From NCBI GenBank assembly GCA_009823395.1, contig CM020516.1:10110001-10174000 (forward strand): a stretch of DNA of 64,000 nucleotides, read 5' to 3'. The DNA is from Thamnaconus septentrionalis. Taxonomy: Eukaryota > Chordata > Actinopteri > Tetraodontiformes > Monacanthidae. The position numbers and the translations under genes were made by a program. The notes beneath the pieces are model-generated. The model ran no database searches. It saw nothing but the letters and a program-made list of their open reading frames with translations, and had not been told where the DNA came from. Numbering within the stretch: the stretch's first letter is position 1; each line of letters begins with the position of its first letter. Of this stretch, positions 25,800 through 37,397 are shown in pieces.

Positions 25800-26845
25800 T
25801 GACGAGAATCCTCATTCGGAGGCACCTCTCTGCTGCTGCTGCTGCTGCCGCTGCCGCCGCTACGCCTCACTAGCCGAGGCTTGACATGTGACAGCACGCG
25901 CGCTCACGCACGCTCGCGCACACACGCACTGAGCAATGCGTGGGAGTCAGGTTCCGGCGGCGCCACCGCAAACGTCTTGATAACACCCTTTGACCTTTTG
26001 ACACGTCGCCGGGCGCACGGGCGAATAGAGCCAAACGCCACGTCTCAGTCCTGCAGGTCACGACCGGCGCCGCCACTCTGTCAGTTACAGGGTCGAGTCG
26101 TCGAGCGGCAAATTCAGCCGGAGAACTCCACCAGAAATAGAAGCTGTGTGTGTTTCCGGCGCTGCTTCACGCTCCTCCATCCGGTGTCATTGTACACTTT
26201 GAGTGTCTGCGTCTGATAGAGACTTCAGCAGAGACGGCAGCAGAATGACAGAGGGTGTGCGTCTGCACAGGAAACCTGCCTCGGACTGTTATTGTTAGTT
26301 TCAGGTTTTATTATAATTTTTTTTTTTTTTTTTTTAGTAGAAATGACGTAATCAGTTGAAGGGAAAATGTATCGAAGTCGGACCAAAAAATAAAAACCAT
26401 GCAAAGTCTCGCGGGATTTTGGGGGCACTGAACGCAGCGGGTTATACAGTTCAGATTGTGACGGTGAGAGATGTTTTTTTTTTAATGGGGGAAAAAAAAA
26501 ACAACAACAGACAAATATTTTTGAATAAGCGGAGTAATTCGAGTTGCGTCTCCTTTCGGAAACCGAGGCGGCGATCAGGTGGAGGTGTGACTGGCATGCC
26601 GTGTCCAGGCGAGCCTCCCCTCCCGCCCCCCCAACTACCCCCGAACCCTCCGTCCTTACCTTCCGGGCACTCTGGAACCCATGTTGTGTTGCAAGTTGGT
26701 GCGCGTCGTCCTGCTGCGCGTCCTCGCGCAACTGCACGAGAAGATGGTCCGTCAGGACTCCGCGCGCAGCCCGCGGAGCGAGCAGCACCGCGCACAGCAT
26801 CGCTACGAATCCCGCCGCTGTCCCATGTCGGGAAGATCCGTACAT
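3709..26845 (-). CDS. pcsk2: Proprotein convertase subtilisin/kexin type 2 (prohormone convertase 2), 12 coding exons
   Basis: Minus strand. Exons in transcript order: 26845-26660, 24816-24712, 19997-19884, 19501-19393, 18700-18663, 14743-14667, 13642-13554, 13046-12871, 11030-10815, 8705-8605, 7908-7681, 4198-3709. All introns are GT-AG and phases match; the sum is 1929 nt, 642 aa, stop TAG 3711-3709 (human PC2 is 638 aa). The order is: signal peptide; propeptide with RQKR112 cleavage site; catalytic domain with D170, H211, S387 ([12 protein letters not shown]) and Asp at the oxyanion position (D313 in WASGDGG), the PC2 hallmark where relatives have Asn; P domain with RRGDL; C-terminal amphipathic tail. 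The enzyme cleaves prohormones at dibasic sites in dense-core granules of endocrine and neural cells, with 7B2 as chaperone. The longest introns are intron 2 (4.7 kb), intron 5 (3.9 kb) and intron 11 (3.5 kb); they hold repeats and no other supported gene. The 38-nt exon 5 is a microexon. Confidence 0.97.
12365..12790. mobile_element. Degenerate hAT-like non-autonomous element in pcsk2 intron 8
   Basis: Starts with CAGAGGTGGCAAAAT and contains repeated short phrases of the type 'tacttaaagtaaaag' and 'cagtaaagtacaggtact', ending near 'cctccccacc'. This layout is typical of a widespread fish hAT-derived family with CAGAGGTGG-type ends. Ends are imperfect and no clear 8-bp duplication was found, so boundaries are approximate. 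The right end lies only about 80 bp from the exon 8 splice donor. Confidence 0.35.
16640..16700 (+). repeat. Fragment of a dispersed fish repeat
   Basis: The phrase 'caaaaaactttatttgtctc' followed by 'agagggcaattaaaaggcac' resembles a widely dispersed teleost interspersed repeat. It is short and its ends are undefined. It lies in pcsk2 intron 5. Confidence 0.3.
17424..17453. repeat. (AC)n microsatellite
   Basis: Pure AC run of about 30 bp inside pcsk2 intron 5, preceded by imperfect CACACAGA units. Confidence 0.9.
20167..20240. mobile_element. Hairpin MITE-like element in pcsk2 intron 2
   Basis: Two 26-nt arms, 20167-20192 and 20215-20240, are inverted copies of one another with few mismatches (core arm GGTCCAGTGTGTAAAATTT, the other arm differing at one base of those 19). 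They are separated by about 22 nt. The same arm recurs at 37371-37397. This is the terminal sequence of a common fish miniature DNA transposon; here almost only the two ends remain. Confidence 0.6.
20268..20291. repeat. (TTG)n microsatellite
   Basis: About eight TTG units close to the hairpin MITE in pcsk2 intron 2. Confidence 0.8.
25729..25799. repeat. Compound (TG)n-(AG)n microsatellite
   Basis: Two TG runs separated by a short CGAGA interruption and closed by an AG run, in pcsk2 intron 1. Confidence 0.9.
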
Positions 26846-27181
26846 CGTGTCCGGCTGGTTGGTGGTCAGTCCGCCCGCCCGCCCGCCCGTCGATCTGCGA
26901 GGGATGGTTGTGTGGAGGGGTTTGGAAGAAAAAGAATGGAAGGAAGAAAAGAAAAAAAATGATGAGCCGTGCGGGATGTGCTCCTCGCTGGAGATGGGCA
27001 GGAGGAGGTGGTGGAGGAGGTGGAGGAGGAGGAGCGGAGCCTCAATTCTTTATCGGACGCATCTCCTCGTCCTCAGCCGCTCAGAACCGGTGGAAGTTGG
27101 ATTTTCGCCGAGGTGTCGCTCAAGTGTGGCGTTCAGATGCTGCGCGGAGGCAAAAAAATAAAATAAAAAGCTGCATCCTCA

Positions 27182-27232
27182 GCTTTCTGTCTCTCCTCCT
27201 CCTCCTCTTCCTCCTCCTCCTCCTCTCCTCAT
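27182..27232. repeat. CCT/CTC polypyrimidine tract upstream of the pcsk2 start
   Basis: A 50-bp CTC/CCT-rich tract, read as a GGA/GAG purine tract on the pcsk2 sense strand, about 340-390 bp upstream of the start codon. It probably lies in the 5' UTR or core promoter region. Confidence 0.6.
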
Positions 27233-27274
27233 CCGTAATTCATTTACCTCGCTCGCTCGGATACTTTCCGCGCG

Positions 27275-27293
27275 TGACGTCGTACCAATGGGG
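27275..27293 (-). promoter_or_regulatory. pcsk2: CRE-like half site and inverted CCAAT box upstream of pcsk2
   Basis: TGACGTC at 27275-27281 and CCAAT at 27285-27289 (plus-strand reading) lie about 430-445 bp upstream of the pcsk2 ATG in a CpG-rich stretch. No TATA box stands out. The motifs are seen directly; their use as promoter elements is inferred from position only. Confidence 0.35.
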
Positions 27294-27463
27294 CACGAGC
27301 GGGTGTGTCCCGCCGTTATCCCCCGACGAGCGGCGGGAGTCACTTTCAGCACCTTGGAGAATTCCTCCGCGTCCTCGCCGCAGTTCAGTGGGATTTTGCT
27401 GCCGACCGGCGTGATGCCGCATGAGGATTTATTTCGCCAGAAAATAATACCTCAGAATTATGA

Positions 27464-27466
<3 letters not shown>

Positions 27467-27503
<37 letters not shown>
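27467..27503. repeat. (AC)n microsatellite
   Basis: Pure AC run of about 37 bp, 620 bp upstream of the pcsk2 start. Confidence 0.93.
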
Positions 27504-27504
<1 letters not shown>

Positions 27505-27590
27505 GCATGGCCTTTTTGTTCGTTGGTTCCACCTATATCCGTTCTTAGTTGTTTATTTCTCAACCAGAACTCAACAAAAGAATGACACTG

Positions 27591-27591
27591 A

Positions 27592-27678
<87 letters not shown>
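27591..27678. repeat. (ATT)n followed by (AAT)n self-complementary microsatellite
   Basis: A run of about 15 ATT units switches near 27638 to a run of about 13 AAT units. The two halves are reverse complements, so the whole 88 bp forms one near-perfect palindrome capable of a long hairpin. Confidence 0.95.
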
Positions 27679-28880
27679 GACGAAGAATAATGAGAAAGAA
27701 TAATAGTTATTGATAAAAGAGAGAAAGTATCAGAAAATGTATTTTACGGTATTTAGCGCTTAGTTTACAACCTTCCAAAGACGTGTAGCTTCAGCTTCCT
27801 GCTAAAATTGGGCTTTGTTGCACCTTCCACGTGTCTGGAAGGCGACATAAACAAGGTAGCTGCGTAAAGACAGTGCCTACACCTGGCTGAGTTTGCTGTC
27901 ATTAAACTGGGAAAGGTATTTGTAATTATCACCTGGTGTGCGCTAGCTAGCATTCTAGGCTAGCTTGCGGTAGCCAACACAGGATCCTTAGTTGTGTAGC
28001 CACAGCTAGCTCGAGTCCATGACAACACACCAATGGATTTAGGGGAGTTGTTACAATGAATCACTGCCTTTTCATTTCTAGATATCTGTGCTAGCACATA
28101 TGCTCACAAGCATCAAGTACAGGAAGTAAAGGATTTCTGGGGAGTTCACTGAAACCGCTTTCAGCAAACACTCCTGAATTGAATTTTGCACTTTGGGCTC
28201 AGCAAGATTTGACACACTTTACAACTCAGCGACGACTAGCCTGACCTGCTGTGTGTGATTTCTTCACCCTCTGGATTAACAGGTTGTTAGCAAGAAACGG
28301 CTGCTCATTAAAAGGCTACTGTGCATTCCTCCTTTTTCCCCGCTGCTGCATTGAAAGAGATCCAGAGTTGACGTCTTCGCAGAAATGTGCAGAGTTGAAA
28401 GGAGGAGAGGGAGAGAGAGAAAGATCCTTGTGACTGGAGTGAGGCGTTGTAGCATCTCTAATAAGGCTGGAGGTTATTGGCTTTGTGTTCTCTTCGCTTT
28501 TCGCGTTTGTAGATGATTACAAGAACAAACCAAGTCTGCACCTCTAACAGGAAGGAATGAGATTTCCAAAATTACCAGATGTGTTCAGGGGTTGTAAATG
28601 CACATAGTATGTGAGATCGCGTTGTCAGGCTTGCAATTAGAGAAGAGAGAAAAATCTTCTTGTGTGTCTGCCTGAGTTGTGGGGCAAGATTTCCATTTGG
28701 CCATGCTGCTCCCATTACACTTACAAGTACGCATTGTTGTTTTTCATTTTAAAAGCGTCCTTATCTCTGACACACTCGTGTACGACTTGAGAGGCGAAAA
28801 GAAACAAAGAGGAAGAATAATGTAGCACCTGGATCAGCTTTCACATGTCTGAGGAAATAATGGAGGTGGATTTCTTATGA

Positions 28881-29014
28881 CTGCGATGAACTCGCGACTT
28901 GTCCAGGGTGTACCCTGCCTTCGCCCTAAGACAGCTGGGATAGGCTCCAGCAGACCCCCGTGACCCTGAATTGGAATAAGCGGGTATAGAAGATGAATGA
29001 ATGAATGAATGAAT
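28881..29014 (+). mobile_element. Short LINE-tail/SINE-like retroposon, copy 1
   Basis: Body starts CTGCGATGAACTCGCGAC and ends in a (GAAT)n tail. It is flanked by near-identical 12-bp direct repeats GATTTCTTATGA (28869-28880) and GATTTGTTATGA (29015-29026), which read as a target-site duplication with one mismatch. The body shares most positions with the copies at 38344 and 61937. Tetranucleotide tails like this are known from RTE-clade LINEs such as Rex3; that affiliation is an inference. Confidence 0.75.
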
Positions 29015-32000
29015 GATTTGTTATGAGTGCATTCACTTTGTTAATCATCGTTTTCAAGCTCGCTCCGAAAACCACCCACCCACCCTCACCACTGCAATTA
29101 TTTATTCTTACTCACCCACTTATTAACAACAGAGCAATAAATAAAAGGGCTAATTAAACTACGGTGGAAAAAATACAAATATCTATCGAGCACAACAAAA
29201 AGTCAACGGCAAATTGAGCGTGAATCTAAAGCGTCTGAGAAAACCTGGTGAGAAACAATGTGAAAATTGTAGCATTTGCATGGTTTAACTTGTTACAATT
29301 ACTGGACTCTGAATGTTTATTTATGCCATGGACTCTGGGGAATTGCTGCCAATTGTGTTCAAATAATGCAAAAAAAAGCCTCCATTTTAACAAGCGCAGA
29401 GATAAGTCATGATTTGAGCGTGGAGTTGCAGCAGTGGTGGCCAAAGGAGCAGAACACTACACTTATACATACTATGTCCATGTCAGGAGTGGATGCACAG
29501 GCAAGGCTAAATGTGTGTCTGATATTCGAGAGATCACACGCATAACTACACAGCTGCATAAAACGGCACGTGCCACAGACGGTCCTAAAATCTCAGTAAA
29601 TGGGATGCTGTGAAGCAATATGATCAAACACCCTTCATGTGGTGAAGCTTTTCTCCAAACCCCTCCTCCCTCTTGATCAGTCGGATGCGTTCGATAAATA
29701 CACAAGGACTTTCGAAAACTTTCCACCCGGCGAACCTGCCACAGTCTCCATCTCAATAGGCACCAGCGGAGCGGCGGGACGGAGCGAGGGGGTGTTTCTG
29801 CATCGATCGCAGTCTGAGTTGTTCCCGGAGCTTCCGATGGCTTCATCGCCGCTCTGTGTGCCTCCCTGCTCCTCTCCCCTCCGTAACTTGCCGCCTGCCT
29901 CTGGCTCTGCGAGATAAGCAGCTTTCATAGGTGCGGCGATATCAAAAGCTCACAGACGACCCCCGGTCTTTATTATGGGGGATCGCTGACAAGTGATGAC
30001 ATATCGTCAGACCCCGCGTGTCTCCATAACAAGCGCAATTTTATCATCCCGCGTGGAGAAACCTGCCACTTTAACATCATTTCTGAGAGTTTTATTTATT
30101 TATTTTTTTGCATTTCATGGTCGCAGGACCGCCAACAAGGCTTTAATTCTCGCTCCTCCATCTGGCCAAATCCAAAGCATTTGATCCCATTACGAGCAAC
30201 CTTCATATCAGCTGCGACCAAAGCAGGCGGCAAATTTCTGTGGGCTGCGATCAAGGAACAAAGAAACTACGCTGAAGGCCGTTGCTGAAGGTCGACTTTT
30301 TTTTGCGGAGCACGCGTGGAGACCTTTGTGAGCCTTCAGCGGAGCAGCTGCCGCGATGACACACGGCTTATGTCCTCCGCTAACAAAATACTCCAAGTTG
30401 TTGCAACTAAACTAAATGGACTCTGAAGGGCTCTTTTTTTTGTGTGTAATCAAAGAGAAAAATACAACAACCATTCTTATGCGCTTCACACCATTCAGTA
30501 GAAACACCTGCAAATCGCAGCTGTGCTTTGTCGAAATTTTAGAAATATTGCTTTTATTTTGTGAAAAATCCTGTGGGAGAAACAGACATAAGACACTTAC
30601 TAGGCCAAAACATAGCAAGTCACAAGGCTTGTCGAGAACACTGTGAGACAATAAGATAGACATAAACAACCTCACACTGTGGCCATTGTTTGAGTGCAAA
30701 TTCACAGTGGAAGACATGAAGATTGTTAAAGAGAAGAGATATAGTAAACATGAGAAACACCATGAGCAATCTTTTTCCACTACACACACCCCCCACATCC
30801 AGCCACCACGAATGAAATGTAGACTTTGGCTGCTGTTCAAGGACAATCTATGCTGGTGAAGTTGCCCGAGGAAGTGATTGTGCATGTTGGCTTTTATTGC
30901 TGCCGCCTGTAACGCTGTTTTGGGCACATGTATTACTTCCGTCAGAGCAGATGGACAAGCAGCGAGCAGGAAGTGCGTCGGACCTGGTGTGCTGTCAGGC
31001 ATGGCAGGCAGACAGCGAGGCTCAGGTGGAGACAGTGGCTTGATTTGTCACGGACCACATGACCTTAAGAGGGTCTTGAAAAGCAAATAAGGCTGGTCAA
31101 GACCTGATGTGGCCTTACAATCTTGTGTTTAAATCTTACATATTTGAGAAAAAAAAAGGTTGGTGACAAACTTGAACCTCATCCAAATCTTAAACAAACA
31201 TTCAGACATGCATGTTGTGTTTAATCTTTTATTTTTATTTTTATTTTCTTGGCTGTGCTGCTCTTTAATCACCTGATTAGCTTCACCTGTGTGTCGTTGT
31301 CCCCAGCTTCAGAGTAACAAGAGTGGCCCAGTTTTAAAGATGCAGGTCAACACCGTGTGAAAAAAACCCTAATGGAGGAAAAAGACATCTGACAGATCAA
31401 ACGATGATGAAAGGCAACCTTGTGGGGACGCCTTTTACAACACCTAAGTGCATTGAAAACTCTGTTAACAAATCAGCAATAATTATTATTGCTTCACACA
31501 TTCTTGCGGGCGGCTTCCTTCATTAAATAAACAAGCACGACTACACATTAGACATCATCAATGAGGGAGAAAATATTACATTATTAGTGTCCTTCCTTTA
31601 AAAAAACAAAAACCAAAACAAAACAATCGGCCCTCGCAGCCTGCAGCAGAGCGGCTCTCCCACAGCAGTGGAGGGTGGCGGCGCCGCCGTCTTTGTTATT
31701 CAAAGCCTATTCTGAATATAAATTTGCTTTAATTGGCAAAGAAAAACAACTGTGCAGACGTAGATTATGCATAATCGCAATAATTATTTCCCCCTGTGCA
31801 TTGCTTATTTCGAGGTGAGAATTCTGCGCTGCCTAATGAATGTGCCACCTAGGAGGGGAATGAGGAACATGAAAATTGATGACAAGGATGAATCATGTTC
31901 ATTGATGGAGAGAGGGTGGAGGTGCGGGGGGGGGCAGGAGAACAACCTTCATTCTGATTTGATTAATTGCCACACATTGACCTTTACAGGAGATGGCATT

Positions 32001-35000
32001 AATCTACTGCCGATCTTCATTATAAAATGGAGATCGAAAAACATTGCCAGGCCACCGCGCTCCGTCTAAAATGAGGAATCCGCACAACCTGCACTAATTT
32101 GTTGCTTTTGTTTCATTCTTTAAGAAAATTAATGTTTCTTGCACTTTGCCAAACAGTTGGGATGATTGATTCAAAGGACCACAATCAGCTAAATGGTCTC
32201 CAGCCTTGCATGGCGTCGTGCCAAGCTCCGGTATGAACCTAGAGCAGAGAATTTGCATGGGGCTTCACAGCCGAACAACTTCCGTTCAAGCTGCGACAAA
32301 ACAAGGTTCTGAAAAAGGAAGAAGCCGAACGTAAACAGGAAGTGGCTTTGAACCTGCTGCTAAAGAGGCTAGCGTGGAATGGCAGTGGTGGCTGACGATG
32401 ATCCACCTTAATCTGCTCTTATCTTGTGATTTTCTCTCTGCAAACACTTTGTATGAGTTCTTTACCAGACTGATGGGTGAAACAAATCCACAGGATTCAA
32501 AAAATGGCTCCACCTGCCCTGCCCCTAAATCATCTCTTTTTTGGTTTCGGGGAGAAAATCTGTTTCCTCTTTTAAATCCGCCGTTTAGTCCGAAGTTGTG
32601 CAACAGTTGAACCGCCGCGGGTGTATCACAACCCACGACCCACGACCCACGACACGCGAGAGTGCTATTACTGATGTTCGCTGGACTCTTTGGGAAACAT
32701 TACCGCTAATCAAGCCTCCTGAGCTGGACCTAGTCCCGCTCTGTGCCGTGCCAACTTTCCCATTTCCTTTCACACACTCATTAAGTCATTAACAGAGTCA
32801 GCCACCTCCAGTCTGATGTCTGGGCAATTATCGGCTTCAGTCAGGCTCTGACGTCTGACAATAGGTGTTGAATATTGCATGACTCTTTGGGAGTCTGATG
32901 AGACGGCCTGACCTTTCAGGCACCACCGGGAAATATTTCAGTGTAACAAAGGGCACATCGGAAAAAAATATAAGTGTAAACAAGCAGTTGCTTAACTTAC
33001 GGTGGGTTTAACCTGCGTGTGTGTGTGTGTAGTTTCCTTGTTTGCATTTCAAGTAATTAGTGTAAAAAGGTGAATCCAGCAGCAGACATACGGCCGTGCA
33101 GGCACGCCGTGGCTTCTGAGACACGATTCTAACCTTTAATGATGAGGAGCATCTGCTCAGAAAGTTTTGTCAGAGATCCTGCCTGAAATCTCCCCGACTG
33201 AGAGCTTTTTTTTTATTTGTCTGAGAAGAGAATGAAACACCACTCGCTGGAGATAAAACGCAGTCGGCAGAAATGTGTGAGGGCTTCCATTAGCACCTGT
33301 GTGATGGAGGATGTGTGATGCTTCGTGATCTTGGCACCAGCTGAGCAACAGAGCACAATCAAGACACTAGCAAGATACAACAAGATACTAGCGACTACTG
33401 AATGATGGAAGTATCAGAGCCACTACAGGAAATGGACGCATCCACCTCCTTTCCAATGTAGAGGCTCTGTGTTGACGCACCGGTCCACCCTGCTGTACCT
33501 GTGCAAAGCTTGGCTTCCCGGAGAAAAGTGCATCAAAAATGCAAAAAGCCCTCGGCGGATGTACTTTGAGGCACTCGGAGAGCGTCTGGGGGGAAATAAT
33601 ACAAATGTTCCTCCACTGTGCAACGTCACGCAAGTTTTTCCCGGACATTTTTCAAGGTCGCGCAATGCCGCGGCTAGCTCTCGGCTGGCGACGTACAGCG
33701 GCGTTCTGAGTCAGAGAGTCGGCCTCTCTGCCGTGTCTGCAGGAAGTAGACGTGGACGGGCGGAGCGACCTTGGCTGGATGCGACGCCGCCGTAGCACGT
33801 AAACGGCGTGAGCGGCGCAGCGGCTCCTGTGCGGGAGCTCCGGTGCTGTTTCCACTTTAAAAGGACATTAGGGCTTAATGGTAATGGAATCTCATGGTTT
33901 CCAGGCCTCTCTGCCAGTACAGCCCCAAAGAGCAGGGACCATTAAGAAAGCAAACAATGGATATTTTTTCATAGGCCACACAGGGCATGGGGGTGGTGGA
34001 TGGGGGAGGAGAGGGAGCCACGACTAATTAGTGACGTAAAAAAAAAAAATGCTCTTAGTAGTGTAAACAAAGAGCAAAGTTCCCCCCATTATGATTTAAT
34101 AGCACAAAAACAGCCACTCAGGGAGCGGCGGCGGGGAGGTGAATCAAAGAGGTAATGTTCCCGGAGCGAATCGCGATAACGAGCCAATGCTTCCATCAAT
34201 CTGGACATAAAATCATTTGCACAAGCGCTCCACATTTTAAGGTCGGGTTGCCGTGGACAAAGGTCACGACGGGCGCCGAGAAGCGCCCGTGAAAACAACC
34301 TGTTGCAGGGCGCCAGCATGCGCGCCACGCGTGCGGCGGGGGAGGAGGGGCAGGAGGGTGGGGGGCAGTGTGTGCTTTTTTCCATGCAGGCCCCTCTCAC
34401 GACTGTGCCCTTTATGTGTCGACGATGACTACAAACACACGCACACGCAGACAGCCGGCAGCAGGTAGTCTTAGGAAACACGAACGATGTGACGCCTCAG
34501 AATCTTTGCGCCAACGTGTGAACCTGCGTCATTTGATCCGGCCAGGCTTTAGCCACTGGCCACAGTCTCTTTACATCCTCGGTGGCTGCTCAGCTGACGC
34601 CGGCTGAGCGATAAGCTGACAGCTGGCTGTGAAGTCCGCGGCAGCTTATTAGCCGTCGCCTCCTGCAAGCGATTAATTCATTCAGTGCGGCCTCATTTAT
34701 TCGAACGAATGGAGCTAATTTTGCGGCCTGGTTTTTATTGCCTTCTCCTCCTATTTTGGGGAGGTTTTATGTTTTTAACCGACCACATCAAGCCACTTTG
34801 TGCTCTCTTCATTATAACCAGCCGGCAGCGCAGGGCTTCCTTTGAAACCTCCCTCCGTCGTCGGCAGCAGCCGCTCCGGGAGGGTCAATAAAAACTGCGC
34901 GCCGAAACGCGTTTGGTTAAACCTCGATGGGAATCTCATTGTTCATTCCGGCCGTTCGGTTTGCGAGGATACCGGAGCCAATCAATACAAGGACCATTAG

Positions 35001-35480
35001 GCTTAACAAACCCGACTCATCTATAAACTGCCCACAGCCTCCTCCAGGCAACGGTCACGTGTCCGGCGGCAGCCTATCGGAGCCCTGCCAGCCTCGCAGG
35101 ACGGCTGGCGTGCAGCAAGGTGGGTGTCATTTTCACCGCAACATGTACTCTGTCTCGCGGTGACACTCTGACCAGTGGACTCGGCGGCGGCGTGGGGTGG
35201 CGGAGGGGGGTGGGGGGCAGCAATCCCTCTGACGCTCGATGCATGTACGTGTTTTCTGCCGACAGCACACTTTGCGGTGGTTTGACATTTTGCAAAGTGC
35301 AGCGGAGCGTGACCATTTCCTCCATAATGGGAGGCTCTATCACTGGTGTGTTTTCCCGTCTCTCACTCTCTTTAAATATCACTGTCCGTCATGTCATTTC
35401 CTCGCTACAAGCTCGGGTTGTGGCTGCGGGGCCTGAGATTTGGAACTTGGAGAGACGCAAAGCCTGATGGACGGGCCGAG

Positions 35481-35484
<4 letters not shown>

Positions 35485-35526
<42 letters not shown>
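35485..35526. repeat. (AC)n microsatellite
   Basis: Pure AC run of about 42 bp in the pcsk2-otor intergenic region. Confidence 0.93.
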
Positions 35527-35528
<2 letters not shown>

Positions 35529-35918
35529 CACTTATGTTAAAAAGCGGTTATCTGACATTTGTCTTTCAAATGGAAATAGACGCTTAATTTACTTTAGGGC
35601 CAGGAGTTATACTGACCGGTATATTGCATGGCATCGAATTGAAGGTTGCAGTAACAGTAATGTATGTATTTAGCGTGTCACTGTGCTTCCCGGACACCCA
35701 CAGTCCCACTTGTAATTCTCTTGATCTCTCAAAAGTGTGTGTGAAAACGCATATGTTTTGCCCTGTATCTGCCCTTTTTGTGATATCACAAAGGGCTGAT
35801 ACACCTCACTGTCAGCTCTGTGAACACACCCCCAGCCCGATGCTGGTCCCGCCCCCTGACTCCTCCTCAAAAACCAACAACACTATTAACAGGGAGCTAG
35901 TTTCTATATCCTCCAGTA

Positions 35919-36219
35919 CAGGCATAGGCAAACTGTGGCCCGGGGCCCATATGCGCCCCGGGCCAAGGTCATTAAATAGCTGTATTTCATCCTTGTTTTC
36001 AGTGTTTTCAGAGTAACTTCAATGAAGAGCTAAATACCGCAAATGCCTAAATACATTCAAAGACACTGATTTTGTTGCAACTTTGCTTTGGTTCATTTTC
36101 AATTGACATGAAAGCCACATGATATATTTTCTTCATATCCCTCACACATGTTCATAGGCCCCTCTGTCATATTTAGAACCCACTGTGGCTCCACCAGTCA
36201 AAATGTTTGACCACCCCTG
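35919..36219. mobile_element. hAT-like non-autonomous DNA transposon, 301 bp
   Basis: Begins CAGGCATAGGCAAACTGTGG and ends in the inverted relative ...TTTGACCACCCCTG; the ends match the CAGGGGTGGTCAAAC type imperfectly. The flanks are CTCCAGTA (35911-35918) and CTCTAGTA (36220-36227), an 8-bp duplication with one mismatch, as expected for hAT elements. No transposase frame is present. Confidence 0.65.
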
Positions 36220-37370
36220 CTCTAGTACCATTTGACGGGTGGTCTCCCCTAATAACTGCCGTTGAAATTACAAATATACAGTATATACTATTAAAATATA
36301 GTATACAGGGCATTCTGTCTCCGGAACTCCACACAGGAGCGTTCTGCCAATGCGCTTGCATCTGTGCACAGAGAGAGACGCAGCGAGGAAGACTGCAACG
36401 CACAATTTGGTTCTAACACTTAACTGTCTTACTTAGCCTCGCTGCTTTTGTAAAAGGTAATTGGTTGTCATGACAAACACTCCATTCAGTCTATTTATAG
36501 ACCACAGAGGCTCGCGGCGTTTGAAGTTGGGAAGGGGGGCAGATTTCTGACTGTCTTTTCACGGCACAATATTTCCCTCCAGCTCAAGCAGCAACAGTGG
36601 AACACAACGTGGTGTCTCTTTCATACCAAAACTAAATGGCCGGTCTGATGTCTCCCCATCCGTGCTTTCATATTGGCTTTGACTGGAGAGTCTGTATTTA
36701 GAGAAACCCAATGACCTGCTAGATGTTTGCAAAACAAAAAAAAAGAAGAAAAAGAAGTCCAACACAATCACTGCGTCATACTGATATAATGTGAGCTGAT
36801 GGCGTCGCCCCCTGCTGGGACGTCTTGTGGCTGTTGTCTTATCGCTACACGTCCGTGTCAGACTAGCAGTGAGCATTCCTCAGCACCTGCTGCTGTGTTT
36901 TGCACATACATTATTTATGAAATGAGCAGCAGACACAGTGAATAGCCATGACTGGGCAGTCACAATGACTTCAAGATTGGCTAGCGAACATAAAGTGGTG
37001 TTTATAAGCACGTTTTTGCCTGATAAAAATACTAAAATCCACTAAAAGTAATAAAAGCAGAATCCCAAGGTTTGTCCAGCTGGCCGAGTCACATCCTTGA
37101 CACTAAATGACTCTGACCAACCTGATTTTTTTCAAGATGCCGCGCGACAAGCTAAATCCTCACTGTGATTGATTCTTGCTGACTGATTGATGGATTTGTT
37201 CCAAACAAGCAGTGAGTTGGCATTTTGCGATGCGCTCGAGGAAAACATCCACTGACAGCACCAGAACCGGGCCGGCGACGATGCCGGTCACACTTCTCTC
37301 GCGATGCATGCATGTACGCTAAATGTATAACTCAAAAACCATTTTGATTCATACATTTCAATATTCTTTG

Positions 37371-37397
37371 AAGGTCCAGTGTGTAAAATTTGGCTTA
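37371..37397 (+). repeat. Solo terminal arm of the GGTCCAGTGTGTAAAATTT MITE family
   Basis: The arm GGTCCAGTGTGTAAAATTTG seen in the 20167 hairpin recurs here. No matching inverted arm was found downstream, so this is a remnant or a truncated larger copy. Confidence 0.45.

Noticed and set aside
26356..27414. 352-aa plus-strand open frame
   Set aside because: It lies antisense to pcsk2 exon 1 and its upstream region, is Pro/Arg/Ser-rich with Gly and Leu runs from GGA and CTC repeats, and matches no family I recognise.
30412..31002. 196-aa minus-strand open frame in the intergenic region
   Set aside because: No recognisable domain, no splice context or poly(A) signal, and biased AT-rich composition.
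35640..35918. Separate transposon left of the hAT element
   Set aside because: The phrase set (TTTGTGATATCACAAA, CACCCCCAGCCC) looks repeat-derived, but no matching ends or target duplication could be found, so it is not listed as an element.
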